NCBI RefSeq assembly: GCF_964204865.1
Contig: NC_135257.1
Location: 1,860,001-1,924,000 of the forward strand
Direction of reading: 5' to 3'
Length of the DNA stretch: 64,000 nt
From: Styela clava
Lineage: Eukaryota > Chordata > Ascidiacea > Stolidobranchia > Styelidae
Positions 24,732-37,300 of the stretch are shown piece after piece (the first letter of the stretch is position 1; each line of letters starts with the position of its first letter). The notes under the pieces are model-generated. The model was not told the origin of the DNA, ran no database searches, and saw only the letters and a list, made by a program, of their open reading frames with translations. The position numbers were made by a program, and so were the translations under genes.

Positions 24732-24839
24732 TTGAAAATGTTGAGGAGGGAACGATAGGTCTGGTGAGTAACGGCTATCACCATTGCACAGCGGTACGCA
24801 GCAAGGCAATTTGGAACCACCAGAAGCCCTAGCCGCCAT
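24732..24839 (-). pseudogene. Orphan THAP zinc-finger first exon
   Basis: The minus strand encodes 36 residues from an ATG (MAARASGGSKLPCCVPLC) and continues RYSPDLSF, then HFQ at a strong GTAAGT donor in phase 0. CCVPxCN followed by DLSF is the start of the THAP C2CH zinc-binding domain, found in cellular DNA-binding proteins and P-element-type transposases. I could not find a continuing exon (KxCxxHF region) toward lower coordinates. It is therefore probably a stranded fragment of a transposase or a THAP gene, though an unrecognised live gene with a long intron is possible. Confidence 0.55.
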
Positions 24840-25264
24840 TACCATCGAAAAGCCCAAAGTAGTCCACACGTCGCAGGGAAGCAGAAGACAGTACTTTCCC
24901 GCGCATGCCCACATAAAAACAAAATGGCGACGCTCAGCGGCGATAATGAATACCCTCCATATTGATGATTGGATGTATTGGCATTATGACAAGCAGCCGG
25001 AAACAGGTAACAAAAACTTGGGGAAAGCTAAACATATGTTGAGCATGAGATTTCCCTTTTTTTAAACAAACTGCTAATTTCTCTGAATACATTAAATAAA
25101 AACTAATGTATAGGGTATACCCTGCCATATTCGGTGATATAAAATATGATATCAAGGTGCCTCGATACCACAAAATGTTGAAATGTCACCAACGACTAAC
25201 ATACCGAATGTCACTGAACAATATCATCGCTCATATTTTATTACATCAGAAACGACTGCATTTG

Positions 25265-25272
25265 TGACATCA
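25265..25272 (+). promoter_or_regulatory. CRE/ATF-like octamer of gene D
   Basis: TGACATCA, 127 nt upstream of the gene D ATG, in GCATTTGTGACATCACAGTC. The block from here to the ATG aligns with the gene C promoter, including a nearby GGTAGGTA motif. Confidence 0.6.
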
Positions 25273-25391
25273 CAGTCCTAACTCAATTTTCAAAGGGTAG
25301 GTAGGTACCACCGGTATTATTAGCCTATGGAAAATACCCCATTCTCCTTTCGTTCGTTACATTGGTTAATGGGATTCTTATCATAGAAAAT

Positions 25392-28300
25392 ATGATTTTA
25401 AAGCCATCTGGCAAGGTAGAAGGGCCCAAGGCTAAAGGGGGTGAGTAATAAAACTTGTTTTACTAGAAATTGAAATACTTTTTGCGTCTAGCCAATTTAT
25501 TTTTCCATAAGCACTGGATGAATTTTTATCAAAATCTGAAGTAGGTTACTGGTAATTCCGTTACATCACTTATCTCAACATAACGTAGCACAATGTGTAA
25601 TTTAACTTACATCGCGATAAGTAGCAATTTGGTTACTTGGGAAGGAAAGCATAACGCGGTTAGCAATTTTCCTCAGAGGGTGTTTTAATTTTACCAGAAA
25701 ATTGGCGCTGTTTTCGCCATAACTTCTCTTAACTGAAACCTTACTTTTGTTCTTGTCCAATCTCAAACAAAAAGAGTTTATTTAGTTTGTTTCCAGAAAA
25801 CGCATTCACAAATACTATGTTACTCAGTTACTATTTATATCTGTTACTGTGTCTTACAAACAGGGCCAAGTCCAGCACAAGATAAGAATATTGGAATTCT
25901 GCTTTTCGTGTTAGATGGAATAATCATAGTTGCTGCTATTTTCCTGTTGATGGGAAAACCAACTTGCCCTGATCAAAGTGAGTTTAACTTCGCGCAGGCC
26001 AACCAGAGATCAGGGTTTCATCATAATAATCTTCCAACATGTTCGTGTATGCTTAAGTTTTACTTCAGTAGAGGATTTAGGATATGAAAAAAATTGAATA
26101 TTATCTGTAAGGCATATCATTATGATATTTTAGTATTTTTGTTCAAGTAGAGTACTCCCAGGTACTTTGCCCCACTTACTTCAAATACTGGTGATCATTA
26201 GATGACAATGCAGTATATTTATGTATATTTTGGCAGTTGAAGGCAGCAGAGATCAACTCGCAGCAGATTACAATTTCGCCGGTGTTGGAAACGGTAAGCT
26301 ATATTATCTGCAATGAATTTATGTTATAATATAGATTATAGAACTTGAAACGTTTTACTATATAGGAGTATGTGTGATCCCGGAACCTGAATGTTCTAAT
26401 TGACTTTCTGGTAAAATTAGCCCAGCAGCCGAAAGGATTGTTAGTCGGATTGTATCTATTTTCCTGCATGAAAATCGGGATCTTTTGTACACAGCCCCCG
26501 CCGTTATAATGCAAAAGTGTGAGATATGAGGAAAACACAATCCCGCCAAGTTTTTAAATAACAAATTAGTAATTATCCACTTGGGGTTAGGAATTATTTA
26601 GAAATTTGAATTCCCAGCGAAATAAACATTCCTAACTCTAACTGGATAATTACTAATTCTTCTTATTTTGGGCGTTGGCGGGTCTCTGTACAGAAGATCC
26701 GATTATCACAGCTTAGTTTCTTATTTTCATAGTTCATTTTCACAAACACGCGAGAGCAAAATTCTCGGGTATTAAAGTAATAAAATAAGACGCATTTTCT
26801 GATTTAAGTTCCATATAGTCTTGTGCAGAGGATGATGCGTTGCTTACTCGTTAAAAATTTTCCACTATTGCTCATAATCTAAGATATGACGACAAATTAA
26901 TTAATGACTCAAAAAGTGAACGAGAAAATTTCAGTCAGATCGTTTTGATGAGCAGTTCTACGTTGCAAAGTACTGGTATAGCACCAACCCCCATGGGTTT
27001 ACCCCCTATTTCAGTTAAAATCATAAAAACAAAGTTAATTTTTTTCAAAAGACATTCGTAGGAATCAAATTACAGAACTTTAGCTTTTAGGAACATGTTT
27101 CGTCCGGTCATTATCAAATTAAAATTTATTTTCTCAGAATATTTGAGCACTAATTGAAATAATTATACGTAAGTTCTCATCCGTACGATGTACATAATTA
27201 CCCGTATTAATATCATAAGAGTTTCTGTTTATAACGTGAATCACAAGCTCACGTTTTCAGTATATGGTCAACGTATAAATACGACTCGATATCTTTCAAT
27301 GTTAAGTTAAAAAACTGATTCTGAAATTATCATTGTCAATTTTTTATAATCAGCAATCTTGATACTTATTTATTTCTCACAATTATTGGGCCCTTATCGG
27401 TACTCTTAGTGATATACTTTTGAATTAAATGCCACATGAGATAAATTTTGGATGACGGAATCATTTTTGAAGGAGTTGTACATTATAAAGACGATTTGTA
27501 CCTGAGATGTCAGTTAACGGAAAAAAAATCGTAACCGTTAACCATCTAAAATCGGTTAACTGATTAACCGGTTAACCATTCCCAGCTCTAGATAACTTGG
27601 TATTTACGTAATTTTCATATTATTCGCAACATAACCTCTGCGTATCCTTGATTTTAACAGCTAGTTGAAAAACTGGTGTTCGAATAAATTATTGTTACTA
27701 ATCACAGACATCCTTTTCCTTCTTATAATTGAAATAATACGATAACACTACAATTTGGATTGATGTTTTTCCAAAAATCTTACTCTAAAGGCAGACTTAT
27801 AGATGTTCGTCGGGAACGCACATACTGTAACTGTTTTTTTTTAAACGAATTTTATGATTGTAAGTAGCAGTTTTCCTAATTGTCTTACAATCTTTCTACT
27901 TTTTGATTCACTTCCTCCAAGAACGAAGTGACGGCGGAGACGTCTGATTTATATTCACATTTTGTAAACGTAATGAAAATAACAAATGACAGTGAGAAAA
28001 CTACAAAACGGCAACCAACGATCACAATCATACTCAAAAATATGTCCGAGTAAAAAATGTGTCTGAATGGCTGCGTAAATTCCAATTGTTTCCTGTTGCT
28101 GATTAGATATTGCCATGGAAATAAACAAATTAGTCGAAGCTCGGGGAAGGAGATATCCGCTATCGGAAAAAGGTTAACGACTATAAACCCAGTGACTACG
28201 ATTAATATTGATTGATAATGTAATTATTGATGCATCTGGTGCTTACTAAAACAAGACAGCAAAGCTTACATTATACGCACACAGAAGCCGTCACAACACA

Positions 28301-31300
28301 AAGAGAAATTTCTGTGACATATTTTCGACAATTTTGGTTTACCCTCAATGAAAAAAATGTTGTTTCAAATTTTACGATTGTTGACTTCTAGACTCTAGAG
28401 CAGTGGTTCTTAACCTTTTTTGCATATTTTACCCCGTTATCAAACAAGATTACAAGATTTACCTTCAATACAGCCATTAATGATCATTTATTAAAAATTC
28501 GTCAAGAAAAGTATAAAGAGCTCTAACTTTAGAGGCGAAGGCTCTCTCCTTCTACCCTTGCTCCCACCCCATGTTCTCTCCTGCATTGAGTTTCAGTTCG
28601 GCGACAAAAGAAATGAGGAAACAGTGGGAAAGTTGTGAGAGGTTGGGGGTGAAAGAGAGTGGAGGAGCAAAATGTTTATGGGCGGAATAAGTGCGGAAAG
28701 AGTGCGGGCGATTTCAGACATTTCGATGTTATAAGCTAGAATTTTTTAAAAGTTCGAGCTAGAACCAATATTAACAAAATCTAAATAACGTTCCTAATAC
28801 TTTTTGTTTTTTTCTGACATTCTGTTTCAACAAATTCCAGTATGCAATTTTTTGTGAGTAAATTTAATGTAATGGTTAAAATATTAACAAAGGACTCGAC
28901 TTATTTAAAGGTGTTGATTTTCAATTCCGGCTGAAATATAAATCTACTGATAATAGTAGGCTAATACTGATTTCTCACGTTTTCGCAACAAAACAAACAG
29001 ATAAATGTGGTTTTTGTTTACCATTTTAACTCTTTTTTTTACAATAACGGAATTTACTCCTAAGAATGAAGAAATTTACCCCCATGGCCCCATCCGGCCT
29101 ACTTGTGCCTGCTGAAGTCACGACTCCTGATTTTATGAATATAAAGTTCTGTTAAAAATATCAATGAAAAAAAACGAATCTTCGACTAAAATAAATACCT
29201 TTATTCATCGGTTCGCAAAGGGTGCGTCGCGAAAGACAGGAGAGTTGCTAAGTGCGCCGCGAAAATTAACAGAATTGTGTTAAATAAACATAACTAAAAT
29301 ATAATTGAAAACTCTACATATTGTATGTATTATAAAAGTTTTATTGTTCTTATTTCAAATGCTGTGTATATGAATCGAAATATCATTTTACTTTCTATGT
29401 CGTTTTATTAGGACTTTAGGTTATGTAGTGTTTGCCTTTATTGTTACGTAACAATAGAGATAGACACCCCTTGCTGCAATATCGCAAGCAGTAGTTTATT
29501 ATCTGCGGAACCGAGTTTAGTGAACATGAGTGATTTTTTTAGCATTTTAAAGGAAAATCAGGCAGATTTGAGATGAAAAATTTGATCTTTTATTTTTATT
29601 ATTTAGACCTACATGTTTACAAACAAAGGCATAAAATACACATCATTAACGATCACAAAATTGAGTTTTATTTGAAAGCAGCTTTTTTTGTGTAAGTGCA
29701 TAGTAACGGTCTCTAAGAAATCAGCACAATCAGCTTCGGGCCTGAACTGATTTCAAAAAGCTATTGGACGCGTTCATTGGGCTACATTAGTCCCATCTAT
29801 CATTGTGCCACTTGGTACACTAGCTGTTTGTTGCGCATTAACTCTTACGCCGATTGTTTTTGAATAAACTGTATTTATTCATAGTTTCATATTGAGACTC
29901 CGGCCCAGCAAGCAAGTCTATTATCTGGAGCCGGCCCCTCGTAGAAGTAATTGCCCACCCCTGCTCTAGAGGGTACCATTTTATTGTAGCTCCGCGTTTC
30001 TAACATTCTTCTACACGTCCTGGCGCTAATGCTCGATAGACAGTAGTTTTCTATTTCGGTAATGCGGAACAAAGTCCATCTTAGGGTCTAGGTGAAATGA
30101 CATCATTACTAGGCGTGAGTATAACATATGATGTAGTCGATTGCAAAGTGACTGATAAATTTGATTTACATAAGTAATTAATAATATTTGTTTTAAGTTG
30201 ACCTCCAGCGATATGGACACGAGAGCCCCACATATAACCAATTTAAGCCATCGTCTTATGGCAGTTCGAGTTACGGATCAAGTGGATCAAGCGGATCAAG
30301 CTATAGTTCTGGATGGGGTTTCATTTCTTCATTAATTGGTGGCAGTCCAGTGTCGGAAATTCATGGGCCCTCATCGGGATCAAGTTATCAAACACCAACA
30401 ACTAGTTATGGATCAACATATAGTTCAGTTTACAGTCCTGGATCATCTACATCGGGTTCCGGGTCAACATATGCATCCAGTTATAGCTCAGGTTCATCAT
30501 ACTATTCGTCTGGATCGCCGTATGGATCAAGTTCGGGATACGGTTCATCGGGTTCCACTTCGACATACGGATCGAATTATGCCTCAGGATCATCATCCTC
30601 CGGTTCTGGATCAAGTTCGGGATATAGTTCAAGTACCAGTTACGGGTCGACATACGGATCGAATTATGGTTCAGGATCATCATCTTCCAGTTCTGGATCA
30701 TCATCTCCCAGTTCTGGCTCAACATATGGATCGAACTATGGTTCAGGATCATCATCTTCCAGTTCTGGATCATCATTTCCCAGTTCTGGCTCGACATATG
30801 GATCGAACTATGGTTCAGGATCATCATCTTCCAGTTCTGGATCAGCATCTCCCAGTTCTGGCTCGACATATGGATTGAACTATGGTTCAGGATCATCATC
30901 CTCCGGCTCGGGATCATATTATGGATCAAGTTCGGGATATGGTTCAACTACAAGTTACGGATCAAATTATGGTTCAGGATCGTCATCTTCCGGTTCTGGG
31001 TCTTATTCCGGATCCAATTATGCTTCAGGGTCATCGCCTTCCGGTTCGGGGTCGTATTATGGATCAAGTTCGGGATCTAGTTCACCTACCACTTACGGAT
31101 CGACATACGGATCAAATTATGGTTCAGGATCATCAACTTCCGGTTCTGGGTCACCTTATGGATCAAATTATGGTTCAGGGCCATCAACTTACGGTTCTGG
31201 GTCACCTTACGGATCAAGTTATGGTTCAGGGTCATCGACTTCCGGTTCTGGGTCGTCTTATGGATCAAGTTATAGTTCGGGATCGCTTTACGGATCAGGT

Positions 31301-34300
31301 TCGGGATACAAGCCATCTGGTTCCGGTTCTGGATCAACATTTGGATCTACGACAAGCACGCCACCCTCTGGTTCTGGGTCATCGTCCGGATCAAGTTCGG
31401 ATAGCAAGCCATCTGGTTCCGCCTCGGGATCATCCTCATTTCTCTCTGTCAGCTCATTATGGGACAGTGTACCGATAGAAGAAGAGGAGGAGGCACCAAA
31501 TCCTATCACGGCGTTAAATACAGGTACACAGCTTCATTTATATATATAATTTAAACACGAATGTTATATCTTCCAATAATCTTGATGAGGAGAGTGATTT
31601 CAAAAAGTTTTAGCGAATTTTGCCAAACTGATGATCTTGGTTATATGCAGGTTCGAAAATTCTCCAAATAAATAAAAATTGTCTTCAATTTCTAGTGTGT
31701 ATAAAATATCAATCCCACCATATTCATATTGATCAAAAGAAATGGATTCTCTGTAGTATAGGATAGGGGAAAGCTTTGTATCAGTGACATCTGACCTCAT
31801 GTAATATTTATGGGTAACAATCATTGCCTGTGTAAAAGCAATGAATATTGTAATTTGGTGTTGACAGTTTTATATTTTATTTTGAAGCCGCAGCTATCAC
31901 ACCAGAGAACAAAGGAACTACAATATCCGATGCTAGCTATCCATGTGAGTTCAGGAATAATATAGGATTAAAATATGTTGAATTGATGAGATATACTTTA
32001 TCAAGCGCAAGATCTTCCACCGTCTTGATATTTTACATTGACATTTACACTAGTATTTAGCTTACAAAATTCAAAGAACTTGATATCATTGGTAAATACA
32101 ACGTTTGATGAATTGAAGATATTTTTTGATTACGTGTTGATGCATCTGAGAATTCTGTCGTTGGTCAAAAGTATAACTGGCTTTTTTCAGCGGTAAAAAC
32201 TCACTGCTTAAGCCCTCTTACACGTTTGGTTTCAGTTCTTTGAAACAAATAAATTTTCGTTATAGGTAATTGAATAAATAAATTGAATATTTAGTGAAAT
32301 CAGATCGCAAAAATCCAACATAAATATTTGTGTAATTCAGATAGTGATCTTGTCGATATCTACAAAGAAGATATCATCACCAACACCAATTTTAAGTGCG
32401 GCTCTACAGAAGCAAAACCCAATTTACAAACAGGAAGAATTGTAGGTATGGTTTCCACCAATGAGAATTTTGTACACTCTTCATACTGTATTAGATCGTC
32501 ACTATCGAGCACACTATTCTCACACATTCATTCACATTACATACATTGAATGCATTATATTGATCTTCGTCAAAAATAATAAAATAAACATAGGGGAAAG
32601 TGGGAAGGTCGGGACATTTCCCTTGTGCATCTATTGGTCCTTATATTCTGCACATTCATTTGACATTACAGGGTAAATGCAGAGAAAGGTGAATGTAGTT
32701 CCCAAGCGACATACATTTTGCCACCAAAATGCTTTGAAAAACGTCCGTCTAGTGTCCCACTGCACCACACTGGTGGGGTTTATTCGGACACACACTGTTG
32801 CACAATTAAGCAGTACATTATGTTTGACAAAATATGCCGTTAAAATTAGCAACGAATCAGCATCATCATCTAACTAAAAAAATGTGAGACTTCAAATTTG
32901 GAGATTTAATATTTTTCAAATCAATACTCAACCAACCAATTAATTTTATTTCGGTCACTCTGAAAGGAGCAAAACAACAACAAACGAACAAACAAAATGC
33001 ATAGGACCTGGAGGACGGGCATAACTTAATAAAAGAGTTGAAAACGTACAAATACGTGCCCGTCCACCAAAAACAGTCGAAATACACAATTAAACAAAAA
33101 CACGATGAAAAATCGGTCAATGCATTTTAAATCAATTTTAAAATGTGAGACGTGTATGTGTATAACAACAGTGCTTTTCCCACAAAAATATGGAATAAAA
33201 ACCCTCGCTGACGTAAAATGGTGATGCTGTAGGCGTAGTTCATTGCAAAAACAATACAGTGACAAAAAATTGTTACTAAAAAACAAGCTCGTTAAATAGA
33301 TTGAATGTTCCATAACAACCTATGCACAAATCATGGATTGGGTTATCTAGTTCTTTTGTCGTTTTCGATTAGTTCAATTTAAAATTATTGTATCTGTTCC
33401 AATGTTTCCAACATTAATATCGAATTTCCACGAACGACCATCATTCCAACAGGTGCAGTGGTCCCGTCTTTTTCCGCTCTGTTCCATCATCCACAACTAG
33501 ATTCATAAAAGGATCGAAACCTCGCAATATATCCGTAACAGATCGTCTACCATTTAGCTTTAAGTCCATAAACTTCCTCAATTTCGGTGTATGGGCTTTC
33601 GACTCAACCAAAATATTTCATATTTTTTTCCAAAAAATTCCTAAAACAAGTTTTCCGCACATCCAGTCTCCTTTTTGTTAATTATATCTCGGAATTAATT
33701 GTTGTTTTATGTATTTGTCGTTTAACGGTGTGCCAAACGTGAAGTGATGTTATTTGACATTAAAATGTATCATGCTGTTATTTGTCTCCAGCCTTCTAAA
33801 AGCTAATAAGGCCCGACATTAAAGCGGATTTTCCGTCCTTCAAAGAAACCGCCGGTCACTAATTTGAGTGGCGATTTATGAACCGTAAAGTTTTGCCGAT
33901 TCGGCTGGCAATGACGGCAGGTGGCGGATGTACAGCGTGTTCTTATCAATTTCAATTCACCTGGGTATTGTCACACTGGGTATTCTTCTACCGAAACAAG
34001 CATGGTCTGATTATAACAGACTTCGCTAAATAAAATTTAAGACACTTAAGATTAATATATGCGAGAATTATTAGCCAGTTAAGCATAAAATATGTATTAA
34101 TATTTTTTCGAAATTTTCTATGTCAATGCATATTACGCACTTCTTTATTCTTATGACAATTTTTGACCTCGGAGGTGCGTGGTATAAATGAAGAAATGTG
34201 GTGATTGAAGGAAAAGTTCCGAAACTTTCGTTCTCGACAGTGACAGTTGTTCGGCCATAAACATCAAATACGGGATTTGAGCGCTCAAAAAGAACAAAAA

Positions 34301-37300
34301 AACGAAGATGAATGTTTTTTTAATCAGCAAGCTGTTTATTGTGTTCAATAAAACAACAAAAAAAACATTCATATAGTAACAAGTAAAAGGTCTAATTCCA
34401 GTCCAAACCAAATAATTTACTCCTTCGAATACACTCTGGAAAATATTTTAAATATCTATGGAATGTATTCCAAATTGGGCCATTGACAAAAAGATAATCT
34501 AATATTACACGAAATATAACAGACAGTGGTTTGTCCAGTCGGAAAGACTGAAGTAAGAGAAACAAAAACGGCCGCTGTCCGTTCGAGGGGACGTCGTAGC
34601 TTACCGGAAGGCGGAGTTAAACATCAAAGCGCATGACCCATGCAGGATAGGCCTATAGTATGAGTGTGAGAGCTGACTGACCCACTGTCTCCTACATATT
34701 GAGCCGGACTTCGATATTTCTCAACTTCAGAATTTTGGGTTCATTTCCAAAAGTTTACCCTTTCACCTCCATAGCGACAAAAATTTGTACACTTTAAAAT
34801 GTTTAAATGCTATTAGGGCTCGACCGATATATCGACCGGCCTTGTTTTTCGCAAACTTTGAACGGTATCGACTAATTTTACCGATAGTTATCGGCAAATC
34901 ACGCGACTGCCAAAGTGTTAAAATTGCAGTTTTATCGCTTGTTCATCGATAGCGGTTCTGCCTAATGCTCTTTTTCTTCGCTATTTCTATTTCTCTCTTA
35001 TCCAAAACGGACGATTGTGGCACGGGAATCTCACACATTGAAGCGAGAAACACCTGAACAACTTATTTGTGCCAAATAATATACTTTAGATTTTAGAATA
35101 TTACTACGGAATTCTCGCGGTGGTTTCCACTTTCCACCGCGCTTTAGTCGTCGAAGGTGCGTGTGATATAACTTCTTGTATTGGTATGTTATAGAATATG
35201 GCTGGTTCTAGCGGTAGAAGCAAAGTAGGCACATTTCCATGGGAAAACTTCGCGTGCCACAATGATGGCGTAATTTGCAAAATATGCTCATCATTGTTAA
35301 GTCAAAGTTCCGCCGATTTAAAAAAGAAAAACACCAGTCATTTGTGGAGCCTTCTCGAAGCAAACACAAGAGCAAGTATGATTAAAGCCAATGTAGAAAA
35401 GCATTGGAGCCAATGCAGAAAAACTCTGCTTCTCAACTACAACTTGAGACTGTTGAACTGGAGCTATTGAGATTCATATGCTTCTTGCCCTTACATAAGT
35501 GTTCTTTCTTACCATGTACACAATTTTCAATTATTCTTTTCTGCTAGGCTACTACTTTAAAATCCTTTTCCAACATTTTAGGAGGCGGCGAAGCAGTTAA
35601 ACACAGCTGGCCATGGACAGTTGCTCTTATGATGCGTACTGGAATGTGGAACGGTCACATATCCTTCATGGCGGTAAGAGAATGCATATTGTTTAATTAA
35701 AAATGCATCGAAGTAACTCGAATGTAAGTCATTGAATTTTGTGATGATGATCTATGCTTTCAGTTTAAACGTGAGTTGAAATACCAAATGATTCTTGTCA
35801 CAACTGTGTTATCAAATCTTTATGGTACCGGTACCGTCGTTTATAGTCGATCGTATCCCATAAAAAACTTACCACTTTCCCTAAGCTCGAGATACGCTCA
35901 CATGCGGTTACCGAACTGCAACAATTTATTTTTAATTTTGTTGACGTCACCACAAAAAACGTCTGAATGAAAAACGAATCCCATAGAGCCCACAAAATTT
36001 GAAATAAACAAAAGTATTAGATTTCTAGCGACAACAACAATCTTTACAACCACTGAAAATGCCAAATCAATTGTTCCAGTATTTAAAAAGAAAAGCGATT
36101 TTTTCACAACAAAAACAACTACATGAAGAAGAATTCAGAGAATACCAAAAACCACAGATTAACAAAACGATCCATAGGTCCATTTCGTGTCCAATTAAAA
36201 CAAGAGAGCTACGCCCAAATATATGGACACGTCTGTTCGCAGTACAGTACGGTTTATCGTACCGTCAGATCAGATCAAAAATCCCAGTCTACAAATATAT
36301 TCACACCAAGCGAAGCAGTACAGTAGGAGTTCCAACTTTCGCTAAGGCGGTACGGTAACGTCCCCGCAGAAAAGAAAACCAACATTATTGCAATACTGTA
36401 CGGTACAGTACCGGTACCGTAGTAAGACAGCGTAAGGAAAAAATCGTAGCAAAGTACCGTAAGGACCTCGTCACGAACCATCGACGTTCGATAGCACGTG
36501 ATCAAAAAGAAGAGGAGTGTCGGCTATGCGTCCGCACAACGTTCGGTGACGTCATAGCAAACAAAAACAAATCTCACTGAGCTAAAAGAAATATTTGAAA
36601 TAAATAAAAGTAATAGCCTTCTGGAGAAAAATTTCATTTTTAACCAGTAAAAATTTCGAAGCAATCGGTCCAGTAATGAAAGAGAAAAGCGGTTTTTTAG
36701 ATTTAGTGTCAAAGAACAACAACAACAACAACAAGACCAACACAATATTGAAACGATCGTTATGTCCACTACGTGTCCAATAATTGCGTTGTCTATATTC
36801 TCAGTTGATGCGTGTCGTGGTATACTGAACACACTTTATGCGAGTGCAGCAAAACTTTCTGCCCCACTTAACACATTGATGCACATAATTTTAAACGATC
36901 GTAAGTCGTAACGCGATGATATCGCTAAACTTCAGAGCACAATGCGTTAAACTTTTAGGTGTCTCACAAGTGCGCACTTCTGTTTTTCTGCTAAGCCGTA
37001 ATTCCAGAATTGGATAAAATGTCGACGCTACATCTAACATACGGTTTTGTAAGTGTACGTGTTGGCGATCGGTTGAGATTTGTGATAAGATATATTGAAA
37101 TATATCAGGCTAAAAGTATGTTCAAAAATTCAATTCCATCTTGGGATATTAGAAAACCTGCTACCACTCCACGTAGCGTAAAGCCATTCCGTTTTGTTGA
37201 TTCGAATGTCTGTACACCCATGTCTGTTCTGTACTTACAGTTCTTCCCATCTCAGTTGCACAGTTTTAAGTGCGGGTATATGCTTTTCGTTATGGTCACA

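Larger units (their letters stand above)
23499..25264. other. Spacer between genes C and D
   Basis: AT-rich spacer that contains the poly(A) signal of gene C and an isolated THAP-type exon on minus (listed separately). I see no other coding signal. Confidence 0.4.

Noticed and set aside
27885..28085. 66-residue ORF with a hydrophobic segment on minus in gene D intron 3
   Set aside because: Short, no homologous segment in the paralogous introns, and surrounded by transposon debris.
30336..30878. His/Asp/Val-rich frame over gene D exon 4
   Set aside because: Out-of-frame shadow of the SGY exon. It does not connect to the neighbouring exons.
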